Origin: Pocillopora verrucosa | Lineage: Eukaryota > Cnidaria > Anthozoa > Scleractinia > Pocilloporidae | Assembly: GCF_036669915.1 (NCBI RefSeq) | Contig: NC_089312.1 | Span: forward strand, 31,318,330 to 31,382,329 | DNA length: 64,000 bases | Direction: 5' to 3' | In this document: positions 11,112 to 23,087 of the stretch, piece after piece | Numbering within the stretch: position 1 is the stretch's first letter | Layout of the letters: each line of letters starts with the position of its first letter | Position numbers and translations under genes: made by a program | The notes under the pieces: generated by a model | Told to the model about the DNA's origin: nothing | The model's database searches: none | What the model saw: the letters and a program-made list of their open reading frames with translations, nothing else

Positions 11112-11965
11112 GTGACCCTCCAGAGAGTTTCAGGGAATAAGGTGAACGCACGCACACGGCACGTTGTAACACGCTCGCACGCTAATGGCATCACACTCTT
11201 ACCGTGAATATATACGCATAAAAACAATTGATTTTGGAAAGCGTGTTCGTAGTAATTCTTCATATCTGGCTAACACGGTAGAGCTTTGTTTCTATAATAC
11301 TTTAGGTTTTTTTGGTTGGTTTTGTTTTTTTTTAACACGCTAGGTTCCTTTTTTCCTTAACAGGCCAGCTTATCTTGTACACCCTAGCTCACTTTGTTAC
11401 TTGTATTTGCCATCATCTTAATTGTGAGAATGGTGTTTGTGAAGTATATTACTTACAGAATATAAGCGGAAATAAAGATCTTCTGTCCTATCCAAAAGTT
11501 GTAATAAAAAGAAACATTCACGGTAAATCACGGCTCTTTCCCTCAAGATTTTCACAAGGAATTCAGTGAGCACGACGTGTTTCACAAGATCCAGAGGAGC
11601 TCAGTTTGAACACATGAATTACCCTTTTAAAACTTAATTCTTACCTTGTAAACTATAAATCCTTATCGCTTTACGCAGTTTATAAGCCAAGCTTTCCGGC
11701 TCCATGTACAAATCGAAAGCAACTTTAACTTTAAGGGGCGTCTTATAAAATTGGCACGGTCACTGTGTTGTATCGAGCAAAGTTGCGAGCAAGATCTTAA
11801 CACGTTTCTTAGCTTCTACCGTGCGAAGCAAGACAATGGCTGCAAAATTAACGAAGCAAGTAACCAAGACGAAGCTCACGTGGTAAAAGCTAGTCATTTT
11901 GTCTTAGCGTGCGAGCGTACCATGTGCATGTTCACCTTATTCCCGGAAATCCCGTGGAGGGTCAC
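11112..11965. mobile_element. MITE-like element with ~65-75 bp terminal inverted repeats, copy A
   Basis: The left end (11,112-11,187) reads GTGACCCTCCAGAGAG, then GGGAATAAGGTGAAC and ACGCTCGCACGCTAA. The right end (11,904-11,965) is its imperfect reverse complement, ending GGGTCAC. The 700-bp interior has no transposase frame, so this fits a non-autonomous terminal-inverted-repeat element. Flanks are T-rich (TTATT and ATATT) and the target duplication is unclear. Confidence 0.65.
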
Positions 11966-13595
11966 ATATTTTCTTGACGATAAAAAGAGTTATGATCTTA
12001 CAGCGATAGATAAATAGCAAGCACAACAGGTACCAAAAAAACAAACAAACAAACAAACAAAAAATTAAAACTACGCCATGATTGCTTGTTCCCCTTGCAG
12101 ACGGTTTACGCCACCACGTTTCAACATTCTTAGTGATCATGATCATATGTCTAGTAAGTCTACATGAAAAATAGTAGTGATAGTACTCATTAAGCAATGT
12201 CAATCTTTTAGGCTTTTGATCGCAAAGAGCGCTCATTTTTCCCCGAAGAAAAGATAGATAAGGGAATTAAATAGAGTTGTTCTGAGCCAATTGAGGTGAT
12301 ACAGTTCACACAAGAACCAAAACAAAACAACAAAACAAAAACAAAATAAAAAACAACAGCAACAATGATCAGAAAATTGGTCAGAAATTCACTCTCGACG
12401 CGGGATTTTGTGTGTCCGGCTACTCTGAAGGGAAAATAATACTTAACACGCTTGAGCTAGCAAATTGGCGCGTAAGTAGAGCACTCTTTACCAATAAAAT
12501 ATATCCCAATCACATTACACGAAGTCGTTTCTAAAGTTAACATCAAGGTATTAACGACATTAACGTCTTAGTATTTAGATTTCGTGAGGAAAAGTAGAAT
12601 AGCAACAAGGAATCGCCTTAGATACATGCTAGTAGCTTATAATGATAAAGCCGTTTATGAAGGCAAAACGACTGACCAAACTGGTTCACTTATAAGAGTT
12701 GCCTTGTGAAGAATTGTCTCTTAAGATTCCGCAAAATGAAGGTCTACTGTACTGATTCACAGAGCTATGTGTCGTAGAAGTATTGCAAAGTATTGCTCAA
12801 TAATCTTTTCACGAAAATAAAACGAACTATTGACCTCAAACATACCTCCTCAACTGTGGCAGCAATTGTAGTCCACGGAAACAACGTGCGTGACAGTCGA
12901 TGATGTGAGACCTGGCAAGTGTCCCATTTATCGCGCGATATTTTGATTTTATCACGCGATAAAAAATGTGGCGTGTCCTCTATGGGCCATCGTAAAATGC
13001 TTACATATCTTAAGAACTTTGCGCAGAGAATGTTACAATGAATCCCATGTTAATCATTTATTAAAAACTCTGGTTCCGCCAAATTTTCTACACGCTTTAA
13101 CTGTAGGTGCCTCGGAATCTGACCTCTCCACATATTTATTTGGTAAGTGATTTTTAATTATCCAGGGGCGTCCAGGAGTCTAAATGAAAATACCTCTGAA
13201 ACATTGATGAGATTCCCCTAATGTCTTCGTGTTTTTCTCTTTCATCTAAAAGTTGAAAAGTCAAACAATCTTTCTTCAACTGTTTTATTTCTTACTTATC
13301 CGATAGGACATAACATCTAATTCAACCATGGAAAGTTAGAAGTTAATTTCTCCGCACACAAAGCTAGGTAAATCTGTAATACGAATTTGACAAAATGTCC
13401 AATTTTTCTCATGGAAGTGATTCCGAGTTAATTTGAAACTTCCCTTTAACTCATAAGTTCAGCTTTGTTTTTTTTTCTCTATTACACGTCTTTGGTTTGT
13501 TAAGTGAAAAATTAGGGGATTGATAAAATAGCCGATTCCTGTTCTGCGTTGTGCCGAGCGATCATTAAACAGGTCTCTGGGAGAAATATATCTTA
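11966..13595. other. Non-coding stretch with A/C-rich tracts and a hairpin
   Basis: I see no certain gene. It includes a (CAAA)n tract near 12,037-12,062, an A/C-rich tract near 12,320-12,355 and the hairpin at 12,928-12,962. A possible 66-nt minus-strand exon at 12,846-12,911 has an acceptor (TTGCCAG), a donor (GTATGT) and a cysteine-containing frame (DCHARCFRG); it could belong to gene gamma but nothing proves it. Confidence 0.4.
12928..12962. other. Perfect-loop hairpin TTATCGCGCGATA / TATCACGCGATAA
   Basis: A 13-bp inverted repeat with one mismatch and a 9-nt T-rich loop. It is GC-containing against an AT background and conserved in copy B (near 51,906-51,940). Function unknown. Confidence 0.5.
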
Positions 13596-13712
13596 TTACA
13601 CGTTTGGTGTATAGTCGTTATGGCAAGGGGCTCCATACGTCGAAGCAAGATGTTTTGTCATCACGAAAAGCGCCGCAAGCAGTAAAGTCCAACTTAAGGA
13701 AACAGAAGTCAT
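13596..13712 (-). pseudogene. Small secreted-protein exon gamma, copy A (shorter by one base)
   Basis: The frame starts MTSVSLSWTLLLAALFVM, a strong signal peptide with a probable cleavage after the following STYG, then APCHNDYTP. One T is missing at about 13,603 compared with copy B, so the frame ends here after 38 residues (YTPNV-stop) whereas copy B stays open for 87. If a splice donor lies near this point (GTGTAATA) the base would fall in an intron and be harmless. I do not recognise the family; no FReD residues are present. It lies on the minus strand and is not exon 1 of delta, because delta's exon is upstream of it. Confidence 0.4.
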
Positions 13713-14588
13713 TTTAATGCTTGAAGCTTAATCGAACTCAGTATAAACTGAAAACGGTTATGGTGCAATGTAGATTCAGACTGGAGTAAAATTCAATAAA
13801 TGAACCGATAAAAATAATCAGGCACCAATCAAATTCAAAAATGTAACCAGGATTTGGTTCTCACATGCTAGGGAAGTGGCCTTCCAAATGTGTCATAGAA
13901 ATTGCTTGCAGATTCGGCGAGTTCTCGGGCACTGCCCACGAGTAGATCGAAAGATCTCATACTCTATAATTTACCTTGAATTTGATCGGTTTTCGCGTGT
14001 GTGACTTAGGCGAACCGATAAGTTGTCATTCAAGTCTTCCTGTTTGCTTGATTAAAAACGTGACGTTCACGAAAGTCTTCTCGATAGATAAGATGGAGTA
14101 AATATATATAGCTGGGGTATTTTTATTTTGCTGAGCTCCGTAGTTTTTTGTAAATGTCTTCCAAAGTTGTCTTAAATTAAAGTCTTAAAAAGTGTCACGA
14201 CAAGCCCTTGCTCGAGTGAATTTTAATTTCCGTAAAACTCTGAAAAATAAAGAGATCCGATCAAACGGATTGTAGTTTTAGTACAGGTACACGAATGTCT
14301 TACAACACACAAGAAATGGGCGAAATCCGTGTCTCAAGCAAAATCGACCGGACCGCTCTTACAGAGACACTCTTACGTGTCTTTCTGAATTAAACCTGTC
14401 TCCCGCATTAAAATCGGAACAAAAAGAAGCAATTTCTGCACAGGTTCTGGAAAGAATCTACTTGACGTGTTGCCAAATGGCTTTGGGAACAGCCTGAAAC
14501 TTTAGGAGTTGGTTCGTACAAAGGAAATTATAAAAGGAAGCCTTTGAGCATAGTTGTCCTTTATCCGCTTCAACGTATTGGTTTATGA
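13713..14588. other. Non-coding gap between gamma and delta
   Basis: No gene recognised. AT-rich; presumably carries the gamma promoter, although no TATA in the correct orientation stands out. Confidence 0.4.
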
Positions 14589-14938
14589 TCAAGTGGTGGA
14601 AGCATCATTGATCGGATTAACGTTAGTTACGCCCACGGATTGTCGTATGGAGGACATAGAGAGTGGCAAATATATACTGGTATTTGCGTCAGCAAAGACC
14701 GCTTTGGTGAAGCCATTTTTTTCGTTGCTGAAAAAAAAGCCACACCATTTCACCAGAGTATGCTGGTTTGCATCACACTGATTATGGCGTATAAATTTCG
14801 AAAGCTGTTGTTTGTGCTTCAAAGTATCGTATAGTATCGTGCCCTCAAAGGCACCTGAATCATCGGGGTCGACTGTGTAGACACTGCTGGTTCCGCTGTT
14901 TCTCTCACCCAATTTGTACAGCTGAGCACAGCTTTTTG
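14589..14938 (-). pseudogene. FReD gene fragment delta, copy A
   Basis: After a clean acceptor (TTTTTAATTTCAG) at 14,939-14,940, the frame reads AKSCAQLYKLGERNSGTSSV and then YTVDPDDSGAFE, the first ~30 residues of a FReD exon as in alpha and L1-L4. At about 14,843 the similarity stops, just where VYCDQ should follow. The frame stays open for a further 85 codons (GTILYDTLKHKQQ to NDASTT) without FReD motifs. The breakpoint is beside a short repeat (AGTATCGT twice). I read this as a truncated FReD exon joined to other sequence; an unusual splice into a new C-terminus is possible. No signal-peptide exon was found upstream. Confidence 0.5.
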
Positions 14939-14939
14939 C

Positions 14940-16046
14940 TGAAATTAAAAACTTGTTAGAAGTTTCATGAGCTGAGTGCGCCATGCATCGTGCTACACGG
15001 AATAATCGAAAAAAAAAAAAAAAAGAAAAGAGGTTAGGGGAGAAGAGATACAATAAAATCGTGCTTTAGGCGGCGTTTTTTAGTTTAAGCTCAAGAGCCT
15101 TGGTGGGTCGTTTATTCCCCTTTAGGAGAGGTTGATCATAAATCAAACAATCCAGTCCTAGTTTTTTGTACGGAGGACGCCCATAACAATGTTCTATTTT
15201 AACATTCATATTATGGCTAATCAATCTGACTGATATCACCGTTGAACGATTTAATTAACAATAAGTTGTCCATCGCCAGAAAAGTGGATCCAAACTCGGT
15301 GGCCTCGTCAAATGAGCTGTTACTCCTCTAGCCGCATCGAGACGTGTTTTTGACCCACAACAACCGGTCAGGGTTCCAAATTAAAAAAATTCACAAATAT
15401 GGCCTCAAAACCGTCTTATATTGCTCTTTAATCGAATGGATATATGAAAGGTTTGTTACGCTTTCCTATAATTAGAAAAACAGAAATTTGAAGTCGCATC
15501 TTGCCCAGATTCATTGACTCAATAACATACAATACGGGCGTCGCACAAAAGCAACTAAACAAAATTCGCAAAACCGAACCGCAATTTGTTTGTTTCATGC
15601 CAGGAAAAACATTGAAAAAAACATCGGAAATGTATGATCATAACTAGGCAATTGTGCATTCTAAGAAAAGTGTTACTCCACGAAAATGTTGATTCGACTT
15701 TTCTGGCAATGAGTTACGAAATGAGCAATGTTTCCCTTTTCATTGTGCTTCATTGATTTTTGTGGAGATTTCAGTATCTGAGATCTCGCCTTTAACCACA
15801 AAGTACACATTTCGTACAGTAAATTGTTTCGCGAAGTGGATTTGTGTTCTATCGTCCCCAAAGAACCTTTACCTGCAACGTTCAAACTCCTCAATATTAA
15901 GTCCTGCTGTCGCAATACGGATTGTGGTTTACGGATATAAATTACGGAAACGCCCAGGAAAAGGCACAGCAGCTTTCCTAATTAACAGTGGGGGCACTAA
16001 TTAATTTTTTCGATATAAGAAAGTGAAGGGATAAAACATAAATTTT
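14940..16046. other. Non-coding stretch, probably poorly polished
   Basis: No gene recognised. Compared with 53,919-54,995, this stretch from about 15,060 differs by many single-base insertions, in contrast to the nearly identical sequence to its left. Confidence 0.5.
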
Positions 16047-16239
16047 GAGTCGAGATGTTACATGAAAGTAGGTAGAAACTTATTATTAACACAATATGTA
16101 TCGTCCCTTTCTCCTAAAAGGTGGAGGTCGATTTTCCGGAGCACGCAAAGCTCCTTGAAATTCAAGTCATGTGAAAGTTATAGCGACAGTTTCAGAGTAA
16201 ACAAGATAACGTTTATTAAAAAGGCCTAACAAAAAGTCT

Positions 16240-16311
16240 TGGTTGTTAGCTCAGTTGGCAAAGCACTGCACCGTAATCCGCAGAGGTCCGGGGTCCAATC
16301 CCTTACAGGCC
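16240..16311 (+). repeat. tRNA-like sequence, unit 1
   Basis: A perfect A box (TAGCTCAGTTGGC) and a B-box-like GGGTCCAATCC lie at tRNA spacing. An extra C in the anticodon region compared with unit 3, and a mismatched acceptor stem, argue against a working tRNA. Confidence 0.45.
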
Positions 16312-17545
16312 TGACATTTTTTCAGTCCTTAGTTTTCACTACTGCCTTTTAAACAGTAAAAACCACTAGAACCCTACTTAAAAGTATGGTATCAGTATTG
16401 CGAAGATGCTTCCAAGTTCATTTCTAAAACCGCAGTTTGCATATATGATTTCATATATTGTACAGGTGTTTTAACAGACGTAGTTTTGCTTTAGTACCAA
16501 ACAGTTTAATTCATGTATATGTCCTTCGTACATCACATCACATCATCTCCGGATTCAACACGAGTAGCTGTATAGCTAATTTCTCCTCTCCGAGAAAGAA
16601 AGAATAAAAAAACAGAAAATAAAATAAACCGTATATTATATACAGTACATTAACTGCTATCTACATAAGTAACAATTGCATTGATGTTCGGATTAAATTT
16701 GGCATATTTAGTTCTGAAATCATTCAAGGACGTTAATGACCTTAGTGTCCTCTGGTAGTTTGGTTTCGACCTGTTTGTAGGAGTTTATGGTAAATTATCT
16801 CACAAAATCGATGGCTTGTGTCATCAGCAAACGTTATTGAATTACCAAAAATGTAGACAACTAGGTAACTCGGTGTAGTGCCACAAGACAGGTAGAGTCA
16901 GCCTCAGTATACTCCTAAGGCCGTTGATATTTTTGAAGCTCTGATAAATGTCTCGTAACCGTAACGGTTTTATTTCACTTAAACTGTTTAACTGGGGTAT
17001 TAGGATTTAAGGTGTTGCGCTGATTTACCCGATGTTTTTATACGGTTTTTTCGCAGTGGAGTCGCCGGACCTGATGTCGTTTCTTGTAGTGTTAAGTTAA
17101 TCGGCAGACTAATCGTCACCACGGAAACCACAATCCAAATGATCCTTGAAACTGATTTTGTTAATCCCTTTCAGGTTTGTGAGAAATGTGGAATTTAGGG
17201 AATGATTCTCATACTTTGTCGAGTATAGTCAACCTGCTAGGTGTCACTGACCCTGCATAACTTCTTAAGTCAATTTTTTTCTTTTTTCCCACGGAGTTTA
17301 TTGTGATCGCCTTACTGATCTTTACAAAGGATATTTAAGTTATTTTTTTTGTTCAGTCCCGTTTCCGTGAGACACGAAAACGCGAGACCCAAAAAATTCC
17401 ATAAAAGGATAAGACAACCGCTTGAAAAGATAAAATACACGATTATGACGCTTGCAAGTTTCTGCAGTTGTTTGTACATGTTTGTGTTGCTTTTACAACC
17501 TTTTATCTTTATAAACTACTTGGGGGGTGAGACAGTGCATCCCAT

Positions 17546-19119
17546 ATGAAGTCCTTACAAATAACTAATAATTTGCTGCTCGTGCCGCTTTTTTTGCGTT
17601 GATTTCAAAAATTAGCAACAACGAGTACCGCTCCGATGGACGCACAAAAATATCTGGCAAACTGCTTGAAACAATGTAAGAGAGTAATGGCAGTGGCGTG
17701 TTTATAGAAGAAATTTTTTTCCTTTGTGAAAACGTTTACTGCCTTTGCCACTCATGAGAAAAAGAGTGTTTATTCGCAAATTCCGTGAAATGGACAGATA
17801 TTTATCATATATTATTTTTCTAAACCTCAGGAGACTGGAACTGGAATTTCAAAACACACTTTTCGACATTTGCATCCTTCTTTTCTTATCTCCGCCCGTT
17901 TACTTTCCCTCCCCCCTCACTTCTCTCTCTTTCACGCTTTGCCTGTTATTTTCAAAGTACTATAATGAACCTCTCGTCACTTTACCTTTACACTACACAC
18001 TTTAATTTCAACAGCTAAGGATTGTGCTGAGCTGTACAAATGCGGAGAAAGAATCAGCGGCGTTTACTCAATAGACCCTGATGGTTTAGGTCCCTTTAAA
18101 GTTTATTGTGACCAGACAACAGCAGGTGGGGGATGGACGGTGTTTCAGAGGAGACTGGATGGTTGCTTGGATTTTTAACCGCGATTGGGCTGACTACAAG
18201 CATGGCTTCGGTAATTTTCTTATTGGTGAATATTGGCTCGGATTGGACAAGATTTATTGTCTGACACAAAAGGAGACGGAAAACAGACTTCGAGTAGATC
18301 TGGGAAGTTAAGAGCAATGCGGTCTACGCTGAATATTCGTGGTTCAAGATCGGAGACGAGAAAGCCATGTACCAGCTAAACCTTGGAAATATTGCAAGTA
18401 AGTCAATTAGCTTCCTTAGGGCAATTATGTCAACTGCAGCCATGACAACATCCTCAATAACTAGCATTTACGGCACATGCATGTCTCCCAAACGACTGTA
18501 TTGCGCTTCTTTATTTAAAAAGAGCTTCATACTTCAACATTCGTCGAGATACGAACAATCGGGAAGTCTATAGAGCACGAAAGATGCGTAAGAGTCGTTC
18601 GATTCGAAGCTAAGTGCAACTCGAGCTTCATCATCAATATCGTCATTCTCGAACTTATATCGATATTATAACTATACCATCACTTAATGATTAAATGGTA
18701 TCATAATTTGTTCTTGATATCATTATCGTCGTCTTTTTCATCCTAATTACTATTATGTTATTATTATTATTTTAATATTATTACTATCAATATCATCGTT
18801 GTTGTTGTTGTTGTTGGTAGATGCGACTGTCCATGACTCTCTCGAGTATCATAATGGCTCGTCGTCGTTTGGTACCCGGGATAAAGTTAATGAACACTGT
18901 GTCCATAATATATCGGGAGGCTGGTGGTACGTCAAAAGTACTGAGTGTGCTGTGTTGTCAAATCTCAATGGTGCTCATCAGCATTGTGGAAAGGAGAACA
19001 AGACCACAGCCAGGGTCTGGGCCGAGCAAAAGATTCATTGGGGTGACTTAGCTGTCACTGCAGGAGAAACCGCTCCAACGACATCTGAAATGAAAATTAA
19101 AACTGTGGACTTTCCTTAA
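17546..19119 (+). pseudogene. FReD gene L1 (frameshifted)
   Basis: This has the same three-exon structure as L3/L4: exon 1 17,546-17,675, exon 2 18,015-18,397, exon 3 18,821-19,119. Exon 1 keeps MKSLQITNNLLLV but has extra bases and a stop right after. Exon 2 has one extra T at the LDF codons and lacks two bases after LRVDLG (net frameshift). Exon 3 is open and has one extra serine codon (GSSSFGT). Splice sites survive (the first donor is AAT/GTAAGA). Exon 1 lies inside a block rich in single-base insertions, so part of the damage may be assembly error; the exon 2 changes lie outside the worst part. Exons share diagnostic bases with L2. Confidence 0.75.
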
Positions 19120-19560
19120 CTCTTTCTTTCATACATGTAATGGTGCACTTACATCTATTCGATTACTTCATGAACAAAATGCGATCATCAGACCAATTGT
19201 TTATATCAGTTGCAAGGAGAAATCTAGCAATAAAATGTTTAGAACACAATCCGTTTAGTTATTTGCTTTGTGTAACTTAATATAGATAAACCCAAAGAAA
19301 ATATTAGTACGCTTGTCAAGGATACTGTTTTTATTGCACCAGATTTTACGAGAAATATATATATCACATGGCCCGGCGTCTGTGTAAACTGCTTGCGTGG
19401 AAAGCTGGCAGGATGAGTGCGGAATGGTTTATCAATTTTTGTCCTAGTTTTGCTTTTGTATGTTTGGCTTTATCGTAGAGTTAGTCAGATGGGACCCTAC
19501 AAGGGTATAATTTTTAGAGCGAATATGTCAGATTATGTATAATTTTATGGTTGCTCTAAG

Positions 19561-19932
19561 GCCATAACTGACACGAAGCTTAAAATATGCAAAGTGTTGG
19601 GTATAGAATCAAATCTGGAAAGCCTTAGCTGTTTCGAAAGTGTGCTGCATGACGAACGGATGGTTTGACTTGATATTAAATACATAAGAATCGAGATTGA
19701 CAGTTACACAGACAACGAAAACGGAAAAAGAAGGATGAAAGAAAACTGCAACAGTGCAAATCCCTATGAAGAAAATTTACTTCGTTTCAGAGAAGGCAGT
19801 GTCCAGTATTGCGGACGTGCTCTGAAACGGCGGAAGTCTGCGTTTTGTCTGTGCTTTAGCGAGTCGGATATCAAGATTATGATACTTGATTATCTCCCCT
19901 GCAGATCACTAAACCCAAACGAGTTTGATTGA
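19561..19932 (+). pseudogene. Decayed ORF of unknown origin, unit 1
   Basis: Same frame as 25,123-25,473 and 58,395-58,718, starting AITDTKLKI. Here GATCGA has become GTTTGA, giving a stop in the DERM(D/V) region, after which MKENCNSANPYEENLLRFRE remains open. I do not recognise it; it could be an exon of an old gene or part of a retroelement. Confidence 0.35.
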
Positions 19933-19962
19933 ATTCAATTGATCGGGGGTTAGATAAGATCT

Positions 19963-19995
<33 letters not shown>

Positions 19996-21274
19996 ACAAC
20001 TGTGAAGACAAGTTCTTAGTCAAAGCGGAAAACTTCGCCAGATAGATTACTTTTGCGTGGGTATTATTTCATGCTTCATTCTTTCTTGCCGATTATACAT
20101 GAAGATAGTAGTTACATCCTCTTCATAAGACGTTTGACTAACTATTGGCATAAAAATAACAGTATTATTTCCTCTAGGCACACACGTTAATTGCACCAAC
20201 ATTTAAGTTTCAAGTGTGCGTTTGCCACTGGTAACACTCAAGATCTGGTTGGCGCGAATATCCTCGAATTCAGTTAACATTTGCGTAAATATTTCACTAA
20301 TAACCGAAAGTTTCACCCCATAGCTCTCTACAACCACTGTGAGTTTCCCCTTGGACGAAAACTTGTTCTTTCCCACTTTAACATTTCCCTCTTACAAATT
20401 TCATGTCCTTTTCTTTTGGTTGAACTTTAATAAATCGATTGCTTACCTGGTGTTATGTTTATTGTAAAAGCAACGCTGCCTCTATCCACAACACGGGATA
20501 GAACATAGGAAATCTGTTGGTTTTAAAGCGATGTAATTTTTAAAATCCACAATCCTTTTTAAAACAAAAAATCCATTAGTGCACAAATATTAGTTTATTT
20601 TCTTTGTGTGATGATTAGCTTTCAATACTACTTATCAAAAAAGCACTTCTCCTCTTAACTTTCCACCCTAACTAAATACACTTAGCGATCTTCAGGAGAT
20701 TCTATAGAGAATATCTAGGACTCGTTTAAACATGGTGCATCACAAAGCGATTTGAGTTATTGAAACTTTATGTGAATATAAGCGAAAAAATTGTGTCAAA
20801 CCGAACGAAACGCGGAGAAAAATTGCCAATTAGCAACAATATAACACTGACCAACGACAGAAGTATCGATATTTTGTTTTCAGAAAGAAGAGCTTCATAG
20901 CTTAGGGGGTTAAATACTTTAAATTCAAGGTTCATTTAATTATAGAATTTCGTGTCTAGGTATTTACTTTATGGTCGGGGAGGATTGCGAGATCATTACA
21001 ATCCAAACAGAACAGCGTCCAGTACTCGAGCCCACAAGACCTCCTGCTATAGTACGGCGAGCTGTTTACGGTATTCAAAGGTGCTTCCATGAGTGAATTT
21101 TTTTCGAAAAAGGGGAATAGGTCGTAATTGAACGTCACCGCAACCGGGTTCCAGTGGTTACCCAACCTTAAGAACATTCGTAAGATTTTGAACATCCCTC
21201 AAAACTAACCGCACTTAAGAGCAATATTTGAGGAGCCACCTTGTCATCATGACGCAAAGTATCCCTCTTAGAGT

Positions 21275-21505
21275 TTAACTTTGAAGACCGTACATGTGGG
21301 ACTTGGGAAAGAGACCCTGGTGATGGGAAGTACAAAACACACACGCTGGGGAGGCTGATGGTATGTAAAAATCAATGGTGTTCATCCGCGTAGAGGAACA
21401 GAAACTCCCTTGAGCCACATCTACACATGGGACTTTTTAGGAAACACTCCCAGCGCAAGCGCTCCTGCAAACACTGAATTGACCAGTGGATTTCAATTAA
21501 TTCGG
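21275..21505 (+). pseudogene. Relic FReD C-terminal exon, unit 1
   Basis: GGGAGGCTGATGGTATG and TCAATGGTGTTCATCCGCG align with the L-gene exon 3 stretch for GGWWY and SNLNGAHQ, and the following frame gives NGVHPRRGTETP and later APANT, parallel to NGAHQHCGKENK and APTT. Spacing between blocks is partly lost here but better kept in unit 2. No matching exon 2 is evident upstream. This is an older, degenerate FReD duplicate. Confidence 0.5.
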
Positions 21506-21581
21506 TCCAAAAATAACAAGAAAGATAATAATACGAGCCATGATAAATAGCGTAGACACTGATCTCTTGGCTGAGCGAAGA

Positions 21582-21612
<31 letters not shown>

Positions 21613-22896
21613 GATTACAATCGTAGGAAGACTGCCTTCCAAGAGGGATCATTTTTGCTTTGTTTTAATTTGTCTTTCTTTAGAACACGACCTATTCTGA
21701 AACAAGGCGTAATTGAGCTACAATTATGGCAGGGTATATCGAAGAAAATCAGCCTTTATTACTTAAAACGAGCTCCGATTTATTTCTCATTTACGAATGG
21801 TTTCATTTTCATACATCCCCATGGTAAAAGATTTAAGTAAAACAGATATCACAGTCAGGTTATAACTGGTAGGCACGACATTATTCCTTACCATTGTCTC
21901 CTGGTGTTTCATAATTGTTTAGGGCTACATAAAAACAGACATGATTTTGAGTTGAAAAAAACGTCCTTTTAAGAGTACAGTTTGTGAAAGTACCTCTGGT
22001 CATTGACAAAAAAAAGTCATTTACAGTTGGAATAAATACATGTAGAAAAGAGCTTTATAAGAGTTACTTATTTCTGTATGGTTTGATGAAATCTGCAGCA
22101 AAGACCTAAATTAACTCAGTTTGTGGCCCACCGTTTATTTTCGTGTGATGCTTTTGTGTACCTTTAATCATGTGGTGGACAATAGGCGGACAGCTGCTGC
22201 TTTTTTCGTAATTTTTTCGTCGAACAAATTCCCTGATTACGGTTCAGAGAATGATCTGACTGTTTCAGAGTATTTAAATTCCCTTTTATACTACACACTG
22301 CTATTTGTTTCAGTTCACACATGAACTTAAGAAGTCTCCTAACCCAAGCGTAACTCCTCTACAACATTTTTTCTGACAACAGTCACGCAATTGATTTATA
22401 AGCTGAGAGAAGAGCAAGGCACCTTTGTTACAGTCAAATAATACAACTGTTCTAAAAGAATGATTAACCACAAAAGCTACCAATCTAAGCCTTAACGATA
22501 CATCAAATGAAATCCGATAAGTGAAAACTGTCAGAGAAAGATAGGACACAACTGCATAAATTTGTCTAGAGAAGAAAATTTTCAATTAAATGACAGTGCA
22601 TATTTTGTCTCGGAAAAATCCTTGCTTTACTTTCCTTGGGTGGTATGAACATAAACCGCAAGTACAGGAGGCCTAATCTCGTATAAATTTTGTAACATTT
22701 GAGTCGAGAGGTTACATAAAAGTAGGTAGAAACTTATTATTAACACAAGATGTATCGTCCCTTTCTCCTAAAAGGTGGAGGTCTATTTCCTGAGCACGCA
22801 AAGCTCCTTGAAAGTTAAGTCATGTGAAGGTTTTAGCGACATTTTTTTCAGAGTAAACAGGGATAACATAGTATTAAAAAGGCCTAAAAAAATTCT

Positions 22897-22957
22897 TGGT
22901 TGTTAGCTCAGTTAGCAAAGCACTGCGCCGTCATCGCAGAGGTCATGGGGTCAAATC
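22897..22957 (+). repeat. tRNA-like sequence, unit 2 (truncated)
   Basis: The A box is TAGCTCAGTTAGC. The copy stops in the B box (GGGTCAAATC) at the deletion that joins it directly to the L2 promoter region. Confidence 0.45.
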
Positions 22958-22977
22958 AAAGAAACCGCTCGAAAAGA

Positions 22978-22985
22978 TATAAATA
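22978..22985 (+). promoter_or_regulatory. TATA box of L2
   Basis: TATAAATA lies 110 bp upstream of the L2 ATG. It is identical in L3 and L4; in L1 it reads GATAAAATA, possibly a sequencing error. Confidence 0.55.
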
Positions 22986-23087
22986 CACGATTATGACCTT
23001 GCAGTTTCTGCAGTTGTTTGTACATGTTGTGTTGCTTTACAACCTGTATCTTTATAAACTACTTGGAGTGAGCCAGTGCATCCCATA

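Larger units (their letters stand above)
16047..22700 (+). repeat. Tandem FReD unit 1
   Basis: First of two tandem units in copy A. It runs from GAGTCGAGATGTTACATGAAAG to a junction at 22,690-22,700 where the unit restarts. It carries a tRNA-like sequence, the L1 gene, a decayed unknown ORF and a relic FReD exon. Its sequence upstream of and downstream from the gene is most like unit 3, but its exons are most like unit 2. Confidence 0.85.

Noticed and set aside
13596..14938. Gamma signal-peptide exon as exon 1 of delta
   Set aside because: On the minus strand delta's FReD exon lies upstream (higher coordinates) of gamma, so the order is wrong.
16240..16311. Functional tRNA gene
   Set aside because: Acceptor stem mismatches, C at position 33 and variable anticodon loops between copies; better described as tRNA-derived.
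22121..22324. 67-codon frame repeated in units 1, 2 and 3
   Set aside because: Repeated only because the units are duplicated. No domain and no splice context; the overlapping minus-strand frame is equally open.
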